From: Tessaracoccus bendigoensis DSM 12906
Lineage (GTDB): Bacteria; Actinomycetota; Actinomycetes; Propionibacteriales; Propionibacteriaceae
DNA length: 32,867 nt
Direction of reading: 5' to 3'
Assembly (NCBI RefSeq): GCF_900141915.1
Contig: NZ_FQZG01000051.1
Coordinates: 1 to 32,867, forward strand
Part shown: positions 1 to 6,780 of the stretch, piece by piece
Layout of the letters: each line of letters opens with the position of its first letter
Numbering within the stretch: position 1 is the first letter of the stretch
The notes under the pieces: generated by a model
What the model was told of the DNA's origin: nothing
The model's database searches: none
Seen by the model: only the letters and a program-made list of their open reading frames with translations
Translations under genes and position numbers: made by a program

Positions 1-1
1 G

Positions 2-38
2 GTTTCAATCCGCTGCTTTCGCGGTAGTCGTCTACGAC
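2..38 (-). CRISPR. Leader-proximal CRISPR repeat; array continues off the left edge
   Basis: A single 37-nt unit at the window edge. Read on the minus strand it begins GTCGT-AG-ACGAC, holds a second hairpin CCGC-GAAAGCA-GCGG, and ends in ATTGAAAC, the classic 8-nt 3' end that becomes the crRNA 5' tag in type I and III systems. It lies just downstream of cas2 and in the same orientation as the cas operon, so it is probably the first repeat, with spacer 1 starting at base 1 and running out of the window. Only one copy is visible, so the call rests on the ATTGAAAC end, the dyad symmetry and the location. It resembles, end for end, the repeat class of the mycobacterial type III-A locus as I remember it. 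Confidence 0.72.
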
Positions 39-222
39 CCTACCCCTCGACACGCCGACCTGACAAGCAGCGATGCGGCCCGTTTACACACCCGACCCTC
101 CACACAGGCCCCACCCGATGCAAAACGGGCTCCCGAAACAGCGTATGGCCTTGTCAAGCGCCATACACACCCGAAGCCCAAAACGCGCGCTCGCTGACAC
201 CCCCCCTGGCCCTCCCGATCTT
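39..222 (-). promoter_or_regulatory. Probable CRISPR leader / decayed 3' end of cas2
   Basis: This is the stretch between the ancestral cas2 stop (complement of 223-225) and the first repeat. It is partly covered by the frameshifted C-terminal extension of the current cas2 frame. By position it should hold the leader that drives pre-crRNA transcription and directs spacer insertion. I see no clear -10/-35 pair and no strongly AT-rich block, so the assignment is positional only. Confidence 0.35.
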
Positions 223-497
223 TCACATGACCGCCCGATAGAGCACCGGGCTCGCGGCTCCGCCTGGCCAGCACGAGCAGTTTCCCAGCATGTCTGGCAC
301 TGGCGCAGCACCCACAGGGAGTCACGGTCATGATTGATGATCTCACCTGGACGGCGCATGATGAAGGCCAACTCATCGGCAGCGACACTGATGAGGAACA
401 CGGACTTCTGGCTCCTGTCTCCGAATGCCTGAAGCACCGCGGCAAGCCTGGCGCGCCTCTGGTCGTCGCTGACGTCGTAGGCCACCAGCTCCGCCAT
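84..497 (-). CDS. cas2: Cas2, 3' end frameshifted
   Basis: CRISPR adaptation protein Cas2, normally the dimeric core of the Cas1-Cas2 integrase. The ATG at 497 gives MAELVAYDVSDD, the first beta strand with the conserved Asp, followed by RRARLAAVLQAFGDRSQKSVF and a ferredoxin-like pattern. Homology ends near residue 85; the frame then runs about 50 arginine/glycine-rich residues to 84. In another frame the DNA at about 223-255 encodes SPVLYRAVM and a stop, close to the usual Cas2 ending (VLYWxV), giving an expected length near 91 aa. The simplest reading is loss of one base near 250-256 that removed the last strand. The gene follows a destroyed cas1 and lies directly before the CRISPR repeat. 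It could still fold, but without Cas1 it is probably non-functional. Cas2 identity is strong; the frameshift is inferred. Confidence 0.8.
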   Translation of the reverse strand: MAELVAYDVSDDQRRARLAAVLQAFGDRSQKSVFLISVAADELAFIMRRPGEIINHDRDSLWVLRQCQTCWETARAGQAEPRARCSIGRSCERSGGPGGVSASARFGLRVCMALDKAIRCFGSPFCIGWGLCGGSGV

Positions 498-499
498 GA

Positions 500-758
500 C
501 GTGCCCATCCAGCCTTCGGCTGGGTCGGCGGATCGGCCGTGTTGCCCACCCAGCGTGCATCCTCTCGCTGCGGAGAGCGCTGCACGGTCAACCAGCAGCG
601 GCCGGAACTCCTCCATGACGTCCCTGGATGTCGTTGCCCAGCGCGGGCACCCGAGCTGACACCGACGGAGCCTAAGCAGACGAGTCGGCCAACCTGCTGT
701 GCACCTGCTCCCAGGCGCGTCTCAACGCGTCCGGGGTGAAGACGGTCGACAAAGGCAT
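500..758 (-). pseudogene. cas1: cas1 remnant (probably RT-cas1), internally deleted and frameshifted
   Basis: Two pieces of an integrase gene survive between cas6 and cas2. The 5' piece starts at the ATG at 758, behind a GAGGGG ribosome-binding site that overlaps the cas6 stop. It reads MPLSTVFTPDALRRAWEQV and stops at 672 after 28 residues. The AWEQV style of N-terminus resembles reverse transcriptases fused to Cas1 in type III loci. The 3' piece, in another frame from about 622, reads DVMEEFRPLLVDRAAL, the highly conserved C-terminal Cas1 motif, then degenerates before the cas2 start at 497. A normal Cas1 needs about 300 residues and RT-Cas1 over 600, so most of the gene is missing. Cas1 identity of the 3' piece is well supported; the RT part is inference from a short N-terminus. 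Confidence 0.72.
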
Positions 759-770
759 GGGCCCAACCCC

Positions 771-1505
771 TCAAGCCGCTGGACGCCGCCGCCGAACCTC
801 GACGTCCACGCAGCCCAATCCCCTCGATTTGTGGGATCCCACACCGACGTACGGCAAGAAACTGAACAGCGTTGCGGCCGCCTCCGCCGGTCCATCAGAT
901 ACGCAGCGGAAGTCCGCATATCCGATCAAGCCGTTCAGCCGCGCACCGCCGACTTCGATCGGGGCGCTTTCAAGGGAGAGGTCGGTGACGTGGATGTGCC
1001 GGTCGAGGTCACGTGGCAGCTCGATGTCGGCTTGCCCCGACCTCAAGTTCCACGTTCGTGCCGCTCCACCGAGCAGTAACGACGGTGTGGGGAGAAGGTG
1101 GCTCTGTTGGCCGGTGCGGAACATCGTCGGGGTCATGAAGTGCACCCTCCAGGTCGCGCCCCTGACAGCCGTACTCTGCGCAAGCTCGGCCCACGAATTA
1201 GATGAAAGCTTCACCCCTCGCCCGACTTGCACTTCCTGTTCGCTCCCGAGTCGGATGGTGCGAGACGGGACCGCGACCTGGCGCAGCCGGTCGTCGACAG
1301 CGTCGGTGAGGGTGCTCACCTCCACTCCGAGTTCTCCACGCCGCGACGCGGGTGCACTGATGCGGTAGGGCTTGTCCCCCGCGGAGTGATCCACACCGTC
1401 GTAGCCGTCGGCGGGGCGGTCGAACCAGTCACATACCACGGCATGAAGATGGGTCGCCTTCGGCACCTGTCGTGTGTCGAGCGGGATCCAGTATCTGTTG
1501 GGCAT
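771..1505 (-). CDS. cas6: Cas6 pre-crRNA endoribonuclease
   Basis: 244-aa RAMP-fold endoribonuclease that cuts the repeat transcript to release crRNAs. The N-terminus has ATHLHAVVCDWFD (His19/His21 in the first beta strand, typical of Cas6). The middle has MTPTMFRTGQQSHLLPTPSLLLGG, the C-terminal domain has LNGLIGYADF, and the end has the diagnostic glycine-rich loop GVGSHKSRGLGCVDVE (about residues 217-232). The ATG at 1505 directly follows the TAG of the upstream 78-aa gene and is preceded by an AAGGAGG Shine-Dalgarno within that gene, so the two are coupled. Its likely substrate is the repeat at 2-38, with two dyads and an ATTGAAAC end. Nothing suggests decay, in contrast to cas1 and cas2 just downstream. 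Confidence 0.9.
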   Translation of the reverse strand: MPNRYWIPLDTRQVPKATHLHAVVCDWFDRPADGYDGVDHSAGDKPYRISAPASRRGELGVEVSTLTDAVDDRLRQVAVPSRTIRLGSEQEVQVGRGVKLSSNSWAELAQSTAVRGATWRVHFMTPTMFRTGQQSHLLPTPSLLLGGAARTWNLRSGQADIELPRDLDRHIHVTDLSLESAPIEVGGARLNGLIGYADFRCVSDGPAEAAATLFSFLPYVGVGSHKSRGLGCVDVEVRRRRPAA

Positions 1506-1742
1506 CTATCGGTCCTCCTTGGCAGGTTCTCGGCAAAGCACCGGCTCAGGCGAGGGCGCCGCGAAACGCCCCAGCGTGCGGCAACCGGCGATAACGTCCG
1601 AACGGTCTCGGACCTCGTCGAGTGGGAACACGAGATCGTCACGCCCACGCATGGCGGATGCAGTCACGCGGGAAACCACATAGACGATGCCTGGTTGCGC
1701 ACCCGGCGCGTGGGTCGTCAGGTTTACGAGCTTCACGGTCAT
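1506..1742 (-). CDS. Small NLTxH-family protein of unknown function, coupled to the SAVED gene
   Basis: 78-aa protein starting at the ATG at 1742. The ATG overlaps the TGA of the membrane-SAVED gene (ATGA), implying coupled translation. It begins VKLVNLTTHA and continues PGIVYVVSRVTASAMRGRDD, then VRDRSDVIAGCRTLGR. These blocks match, from memory, a widespread but uncharacterised phage/actinobacterial family that starts NLTPH and ends with an IYIVS...GRDD...VRD..G.VIGCR pattern. Members are usually about 100-120 aa; here the segment between NLTTH and GIVYVVS is short by roughly 40 residues, so this is a compact or internally deleted form. The C-terminal 18 residues look disordered. No membrane segment or known catalytic motif is visible. 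Its place between the sensor-effector and cas6 suggests a role tied to signalling, but function is unknown. Confidence 0.72.
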   Translation of the reverse strand: MTVKLVNLTTHAPGAQPGIVYVVSRVTASAMRGRDDLVFPLDEVRDRSDVIAGCRTLGRFAAPSPEPVLCREPAKEDR

Positions 1743-2965
1743 GGCCGTGTGCCCAGGAGTGCCAGCAGTTCCCGCGGGTCGCGCTGTTCTCTCAACAGCC
1801 ACATCTCGTCCCAGCCGTTGGTGCCCGGGTTGTAGTTGAGCGGCACGAGGTACTTCCAAGGGTTCCGACACGAATCCTGACGACAGCCCTCGACGCCGCA
1901 GCCCGGGTCTTCCGATTTGGCCATCGCGGCCCTCGTGTGCGCCGGGGCCAGTAGGTACCCCATCGCGAGAGAGACCGTCTTGGGAACCCTCGCCGTCAGG
2001 AGGACCGGCTCACCATTGCCGTCGTGGAGCGCGGAGCGAATCACCTGAGCCCAGGCTCTTGCTGCCGAGGCAGGATGGGTCTCCTCGCCACGAACCCCGA
2101 CGCGCACGTCGGTACGCTGCTTCGCCTGCCAGTCGTTGTCATCCACGTTCTGCCAGATTCCGAGCTCGCGGGATTCCCTAACGGGTCGGCTGATCTGCTT
2201 GTAGTCAGGGATTGCTGTGAAGCTGGCGTGGATGTGTATCCCGCATGTGCCGGGCCCCACAGTGGTTCGCATCCGGGGCTGGGGCTCGTTCCTGTTCGGC
2301 CCGTCTTCGAGCGCCCACGAATCGATGGAGGTGCCCGTTTTTCCACTGTCGCCCAAGTCGTAGAACATGGTGCCCGGTGGCAGGTTGAGGCGATAGCCCA
2401 ATGCCACGGCAACGGGAGCAAGTAGGTCAGGCACGAGCATGAACCCGGTCTTGTCATCGTCGGAGTTGAAGAGATCCTGAAGCTTGCTCCCCACCTCGGA
2501 GACGTCTTCCCGCAGATCGATGACGCCAGACTCGGCCGCCAGGTCGATGCTGTGAACCACTTGCACGGAGCCCAGGAACCGGCGACGAGCGGCCTCCTGG
2601 GCATCAATGTGCCAGTTGCGCGCAGCCGTCGGCATCATCCGGACGTAGTAGAGCGTCCCTGCGGCCTTCGAGAGGAACAGCCGCCAGCCTGCAGCGATCG
2701 ACCAGAACAGGAGGGACAAGGCCAGCCAGCATACGTAGTTCCAGATTCTCGTCGACGCCCAGCCCTGATTGAACACCTCCTCGACCAAGAGCGAAGCGAT
2801 GGCGATGGTGATGGCCCCAACTGCACCGGCGACGAACAGCCAGATTGGGCGCTGCACCGCGGTCCCCATCGCAGCCCACCTTCGCAGCCTTCTCGACCAC
2901 CACCTGGCTATCCCCCCTCGCACATCTCTCGGGGCCACATCTATCGCGACGATGCCTTCCATCAC
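1739..2965 (-). CDS. Two-transmembrane SAVED-like protein, predicted CRISPR signalling effector
   Basis: 408-aa protein (GTG at 2965 overlapping the upstream TGA; an ATG follows at 2962). Residues 41-61 (IWLFVAGAVGAITIAIASLL) and about 75-97 (WNYVCWLALSLLFWSIAAGW) form a transmembrane hairpin after a basic N-terminus. The rest is cytosolic by inference and has two related halves: GFMLVPDLLAPVAVALGYRL...FYDL at 174-203 and PVLLTARVPKTVSLAMGYLL...WKYLVPL at 320-376. A duplicated CARF-like unit of this pattern is the architecture of SAVED domains, which bind cyclic oligonucleotides. A CGVEGCRQDSC cluster (Cys356, 361, 366) lies in the second half and may bind metal. Inferred role: on cyclic oligoadenylate made by Cas10 it oligomerises and disrupts the membrane, like TM-SAVED (Cap14) proteins of CBASS. 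No Csm6/Csx1/Can nuclease is present. Membrane topology is clear; SAVED is likely but unproven. Confidence 0.72.
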   Translation of the reverse strand: MMEGIVAIDVAPRDVRGGIARWWSRRLRRWAAMGTAVQRPIWLFVAGAVGAITIAIASLLVEEVFNQGWASTRIWNYVCWLALSLLFWSIAAGWRLFLSKAAGTLYYVRMMPTAARNWHIDAQEAARRRFLGSVQVVHSIDLAAESGVIDLREDVSEVGSKLQDLFNSDDDKTGFMLVPDLLAPVAVALGYRLNLPPGTMFYDLGDSGKTGTSIDSWALEDGPNRNEPQPRMRTTVGPGTCGIHIHASFTAIPDYKQISRPVRESRELGIWQNVDDNDWQAKQRTDVRVGVRGEETHPASAARAWAQVIRSALHDGNGEPVLLTARVPKTVSLAMGYLLAPAHTRAAMAKSEDPGCGVEGCRQDSCRNPWKYLVPLNYNPGTNGWDEMWLLREQRDPRELLALLGTRP

Positions 2966-3393
2966 AGCGCCGGGTCGTCAAAGGCGAGGAAGGTCAGCTT
3001 CACCGGCCGCGTCACGCAGATGAGGTTCAGTGGGCGCGCGCGGAGACTGTCGACCAACCCCACTGGGGCATCGGCAGGCCAGGTGGTCGCAGCGGCGACC
3101 GTCACTTCGACAGCAGCCTCCTCGTCAGCCTTGCTGGGCGCCCCATCGCCCATCAGCGCGAGCCTTGCACCGGTGAGGGTTGCGCCGCCCGCACCCGCGC
3201 CAAGAGGATCGATCCGCCAACGCCCCCAGGAGGAAGGCCCCCAAGCCCAAAGATGGGTGGCTGCGGGCACATCCTCTGGAGGGTCGTCGGCGATGTGGGC
3301 GCCGTCCGGGTCACACCAGTACCAGCCGACGAACGCCTGTTGTTTCACCTCAGGCCAGGGCAGGCCCGGTTGAGCCTCCAACTCGTAGTTCAC
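2962..3393 (-). CDS. Small type III-D operon protein in the Csx19 position
   Basis: 143-aa protein starting at a GTG (3393) that overlaps the TGA of the two-domain Cas7 gene (GTGA); its own TGA overlaps the next start. The sequence begins NYELEAQPGLPWPEVKQQAF, then WYWCDPDGAHI, HLWAWGPSSWGRWRID, and ends RPLNLICVTRPVKLTFLAFDDPAL. No catalytic motif, signal peptide or membrane segment is visible. Csx19 (TIGR03984) is the small tryptophan-rich protein usually encoded beside csx10/cas7 in type III-D, and in the structurally studied III-D complex it is a subunit. Size, operon position and aromatic content fit, but I do not see the usual TIGR03984 arginine/FG motif clearly, so it may be divergent Csx19 or an unrelated accessory protein. 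Confidence 0.6.
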   Translation of the reverse strand: MNYELEAQPGLPWPEVKQQAFVGWYWCDPDGAHIADDPPEDVPAATHLWAWGPSSWGRWRIDPLGAGAGGATLTGARLALMGDGAPSKADEEAAVEVTVAAATTWPADAPVGLVDSLRARPLNLICVTRPVKLTFLAFDDPAL

Positions 3394-4778
3394 TTCTGCC
3401 TCCCTTGAACGCCGCTGCCCTCGGCCCATCGCACGATGGCACCGACATCGATGGGCGTCACAGTCGGGGCGGAGCCCGATGCGCAGGCGAGGCGACCGTA
3501 GCCGCGGGTCGTCCCGGCTCCCACGCCAAGGAATCCGTCGTGGATGTCCCTCACGACGTGGTGCAGCAGGTTCTCCACTTCCGGTGGAAGCAACGTGTCT
3601 GATTCGATCACACCCACTGCCCTCGCTCCCTCGTCGACTGCCTCAACGGCGAAGAGAAGGCCCTCGTGCGCTCCACCGCTGATCCTGTCGATGGCCACGT
3701 GCGTCCGGACGACAAGGCGTGCAGGCTTCCTGCCGTCGGGCGTGGTGAGGGCCGCATCAAGGAAGCGCAGGCAGCCGCGGTGGCCCGTCGTCCGTGCGCG
3801 CGACTGGCCGCTCCTCCCGAACAGCCGGCCCGACACCGACGTGCACTCTTCATCGGTTGCCCCGCAGAGGCGAAGGATTGCGTCGATGCGATGCCTGAAC
3901 AACCCCTTCCAGGTTGTCCCCGGGATGACCGGCGCGTTCGACGCCTTGCGGGTCAGGCCCGGGGCCGCCTTACTCCCATCCGTCGAGGCCGGGGCGCCCG
4001 TTGTCTCGCCCTTGTTCGCGCCGATGTGGACCGGTTCGACCACCTTCCAATCAAACGACTTGTGCCAGGCCGGCCCGGCCAGAGCGGCGCCGTGTCGTTC
4101 GACGACGGTGACGTCTCTTGGCGGGTTTCCGCACCCCTCAAGCCAACCGTGGCGCCCCTCCAGCCACCACGTCAGCCCATCGGGATTGGTGAGATCGACG
4201 GTGAACGCGACCACTCGCGACACCCGCGCGCGGCCATGGCCGCTGGAGCGCCGTCGCCCGACGTAGGGCTGCCACTTCTCCAGACAGTCCAGAAGGGCCG
4301 AATCCGCCTCTCCATCGTGCTGGAGATACCACGCCAGGGTGGGGGCTGGGCGACCTTCGTCGGCCCGCGTCAGCGCCTCGACACGTTGCTCTGTGCGTAG
4401 TGTGCCACCTGCTGCGGCGCGCCGCTTCGGATCGATCTGGGTGGAGCCGAACGCCACGATCTGCTGCCCGGCTACCACGCGGGTGCCGAGAGCCCGCAGC
4501 CGGGATGCGGTGCGCACAACGGAGCCCGTCGACTGTTCGTGCGGCACCGGCAGCGGGCCGAGCCATTTCACGCAGTCGTCACCCAAGTTGGGCTCGAGAT
4601 GTCGTCGCAGCGCGCCGATCAGCGAGGTCGACGGGACATACGGCAACGAAGGCTCGGAGCGGGGGTCGCGCTGGACCGGAAGGTCGATCGTGTCGTTAAG
4701 GTCGGCGACGCCACCAACCGCCCACGGCTGGAGTAGCTCGATCTCCACACGCAGAAGGGTGATCTTGCTGGTTGTCAT
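3390..4778 (-). CDS. cas7: Two-domain Cas7 (Csm3-like) RAMP protein
   Basis: 462-aa backbone subunit of the type III-D effector, made of two fused RAMP (Cas7) domains. Domain 1 starts KITLLRVEIELLQPWAVGG and carries the acid-rich loop VADLNDTID (Asp26, 29 and 32 are candidates for the Csm3-type target-RNA-cleaving Asp), then LPYVPSTSLIGALRRHL. Domain 2 has APVIPGTTWKGLFRHRIDAIL, GRLFG, THVAIDRISGGAHEGLLF and the terminal glycine-rich loop GVGAGTTRGYGRL. Pairs of the xVPSTSLIG / IPGTTWKG type are hallmarks of Csm3/Cas7 repeats. The ATG at 4778 overlaps the csx10 stop (ATGA); an upstream in-frame extension to 4889 lies inside csx10 and is not needed. It corresponds to the Cas7-2x subunit of III-D complexes. 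Domain 2 lacks an obvious equivalent Asp in its first loop, so cleavage may rely on domain 1. Confidence 0.85.
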   Translation of the reverse strand: MTTSKITLLRVEIELLQPWAVGGVADLNDTIDLPVQRDPRSEPSLPYVPSTSLIGALRRHLEPNLGDDCVKWLGPLPVPHEQSTGSVVRTASRLRALGTRVVAGQQIVAFGSTQIDPKRRAAAGGTLRTEQRVEALTRADEGRPAPTLAWYLQHDGEADSALLDCLEKWQPYVGRRRSSGHGRARVSRVVAFTVDLTNPDGLTWWLEGRHGWLEGCGNPPRDVTVVERHGAALAGPAWHKSFDWKVVEPVHIGANKGETTGAPASTDGSKAAPGLTRKASNAPVIPGTTWKGLFRHRIDAILRLCGATDEECTSVSGRLFGRSGQSRARTTGHRGCLRFLDAALTTPDGRKPARLVVRTHVAIDRISGGAHEGLLFAVEAVDEGARAVGVIESDTLLPPEVENLLHHVVRDIHDGFLGVGAGTTRGYGRLACASGSAPTVTPIDVGAIVRWAEGSGVQGRQK

Positions 4779-6202
4779 CGGGGGCCACCCTTCCAGGTTT
4801 CGAGACGCTGCTTGGCCAAGCTCAGGTCGTCCGATGCCAGCAGCTCGGTGAGCCGTGAGCGTGCCTCGGCGCCAAGGGCCCTGGCCCACGGGAGTTGCAG
4901 GATCTCGAGCCTTGGCCCCAAGAGGGTGCTGTTGGGAAACCCAGCGGATTGGCGCATCGCCAGGAGCGCAACCGCGCCTCGGACCTTCGATACCAGCGCG
5001 GCCGCCTCCGCTTCTGGGACCACTGCGAAAAGTCTGGCGACCGGATCAGCATCGTCGGGCTCAGGAGCTTCAGGGGCAGCGGGCGTCGGCGTGACCACAG
5101 ACGACCCGTCCTTCCCCACTGGTCTGGCCGTCGGACGGGTGGCTTCGGCCCGAGCCTGCGGGCCGTTCGACACCCCCACTTGCAGTTCACCGTAGCCTTC
5201 GAGCCGCCGCAGCCCCAGCCCGAGCGCGAGCTGGTCCTTGGCCTCCGGCGGAAGGCCCTCGACGACGAAAGTACTGCCAGCCTCACACGCGAGGTCCTCA
5301 GGCTTGGCGATTCCGCTTGCGCTGTGCCAACCGGAGAGGCGTACCGGCCTCACCCAGGAGCGTTCGACGCTTGCGCCCGGCCAGCGCAAACGCAGGGTGG
5401 GGCCGATGTCGGTGCTGGGTGCGCCGTACTCGTCGGTGACGATCAGTGGGCTCAAAGCACGCAGGACGACGCGCTCTCCCTCGCCCGGCGTCTTAGACGC
5501 GGCGGTGGGCTGTGGAACGGGAGCCTCCAGGGCGCATTCCCACCGCATCCGTCCCATGTGGCTCCGCTGCCCACCGACGCGAAGTTCCCTGGTGCGCGTC
5601 AGCCAGTCGATCTCCGTCTGATGTGCGGCCGCGTCGAGGACGACGATGGACCCGCGCAGAATCGTGGCCTTTCTGAGCGCCCGGCGGGTGAAGAGTTGCT
5701 CGTCCCTGGCTGTCTCGTCCTTGGCGAGCGCGGTTCGCGTGAGCGCCACCGTCGGCGGAATATCGTTCCAGGACCAGCCCTTTCCCTCGTCCAGAGCGCC
5801 CCCGCAGACGGCGCAGTGCATGATGGGGCCGTCAACCGCAAGGTCGTGCCAGGCGGACGGGCATCCAGTGTCTGGATACTTGCATTGCCTCTGCGACATG
5901 GCGTGCAGCGTCATACCGATCGGGACGGCCTGCCGAAGAAGCATGTCGGTTTCGAACAGTGCGCGAAATGACGCGGCGTCTGCCCCGGGCGGGGCATCAC
6001 CGGCAAGCCAGACGGCGGCCAGCGCCCCACGCAGCACACTGCCTGGGAGCACCTCATGGATCGGACGGCTGTTGCCTACCATCCCGCCCTGCCCGACGGC
6101 ACCCCGCCGTCCGGCAGAGACCCTGCCGAGCGCGGTGAGCGTGTAGGTCAGCATCGCCGCAGGGTCGGCTGCGCGGCCAACGTCGATTGTCTGGTTGGTC
6201 AT
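4775..6202 (-). CDS. csx10: Csx10 (Cas5-group RAMP) of type III-D
   Basis: 475-aa Cas5-type subunit that caps the crRNA 5' tag in type III-D complexes. Visible signs: an N-terminal RAMP strand (MLTYTLTALGRVS), HEVLPGSVLRGALAAVWL, the ETDMLLRQAVPIGMTLHAM motif, a zinc ribbon (Cys107, Cys114, Cys130, Cys133 in CKYPDTGC...CAVCGG), and a glycine-rich loop RRLEGYGELQVG near residue 350. A Pro/Ala linker (about 365-390) leads to a C-terminal, apparently all-helical segment of about 100 residues. The ATG at 6202 overlaps the upstream cas7 stop. No separate Cas11-like small subunit gene exists in this operon, so the helical tail could fill that role; this is speculation. Csx10 identity rests on the motif set and gene order. 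Confidence 0.82.
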   Translation of the reverse strand: MTNQTIDVGRAADPAAMLTYTLTALGRVSAGRRGAVGQGGMVGNSRPIHEVLPGSVLRGALAAVWLAGDAPPGADAASFRALFETDMLLRQAVPIGMTLHAMSQRQCKYPDTGCPSAWHDLAVDGPIMHCAVCGGALDEGKGWSWNDIPPTVALTRTALAKDETARDEQLFTRRALRKATILRGSIVVLDAAAHQTEIDWLTRTRELRVGGQRSHMGRMRWECALEAPVPQPTAASKTPGEGERVVLRALSPLIVTDEYGAPSTDIGPTLRLRWPGASVERSWVRPVRLSGWHSASGIAKPEDLACEAGSTFVVEGLPPEAKDQLALGLGLRRLEGYGELQVGVSNGPQARAEATRPTARPVGKDGSSVVTPTPAAPEAPEPDDADPVARLFAVVPEAEAAALVSKVRGAVALLAMRQSAGFPNSTLLGPRLEILQLPWARALGAEARSRLTELLASDDLSLAKQRLETWKGGPR

Positions 6203-6780
6203 GCTGCACTCTCCCTCAGGTCGAGGAGTCGGCTCGAGTCTTCAACGGACCAGGCGGCAGGGGTTCCGTCCGGGTTGACATCGAAGACGTTGACCCAACC
6301 CTCGCCTCGGCGTCGGGAACCGCCCAGCCCGACGATCGAGCGGGCTGCGGCGCGTAGCACCAACCGGTGGCGGGCGGCCTCGTCGGCTTCCAGAGGATGA
6401 CGCATGGTCAGTGTGAAGCTGGCGGTGGTCGCCCATAGGTGTTCCCCGAGCATGAGGAGCCCAGATTCCGCTGCTCCGTCGTCGCTGTCGGACAGTCTCA
6501 GCCTGGCGACCTTCTCCGGAATCGGGTCGGTAGCGAACTCGGGGTCTGTCCAGAGCCAGGCCGCTTCGCACTTCTTCGACCCGAAGATCGAATCGACGAT
6601 GCTTGTGGGAACCATCAAGATGTGGGTGCACTGAGCCCTCATCAACCCCTTGATCCCACTTGCAGGCAGCGGTACTTCACGGTCGACGGTGCGGTCCAGG
6701 CCTTCATCTGGGGAGGAACTCACGTGGAATGGGCCGAGGAAGTCGATCTGGAATCGCAAGATATTTGTCTGGCTGGTCAT
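6199..6780 (-). CDS. cas7: Single-domain Cas7 (Csm3-like) RAMP protein
   Basis: 193-aa RAMP protein, the simplest Cas7 backbone subunit of the operon. It opens with ILRFQIDFLGPFHVSS, has an acidic loop GLDRTVDREV (Asp29/Asp33, candidates for the ruler-cleavage Asp of Csm3), the LPASGIKGLMRAQ helix start seen across Cas7 proteins, and a glycine-rich stretch SIVGLGGSRRRGEGWVNVF near residues 149-168. Its ATG at 6780 overlaps the cas10 stop and its stop overlaps csx10 (both ATGA), so it is made in step with the large subunits. At under 200 residues it is shorter than typical Csm3 (about 220), and the thumb region is reduced. It could also be described as a Csm3-group protein of III-D. Confidence 0.82.
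   Translation of the reverse strand: MTSQTNILRFQIDFLGPFHVSSSPDEGLDRTVDREVPLPASGIKGLMRAQCTHILMVPTSIVDSIFGSKKCEAAWLWTDPEFATDPIPEKVARLRLSDSDDGAAESGLLMLGEHLWATTASFTLTMRHPLEADEAARHRLVLRAAARSIVGLGGSRRRGEGWVNVFDVNPDGTPAAWSVEDSSRLLDLRESAA

Noticed and set aside
2962-2965. ATG at 2962 as the true start of the SAVED gene instead of GTG at 2965
   Set aside because: Not resolvable; the two differ by one residue and both overlap the upstream stop, so the longer form was listed.
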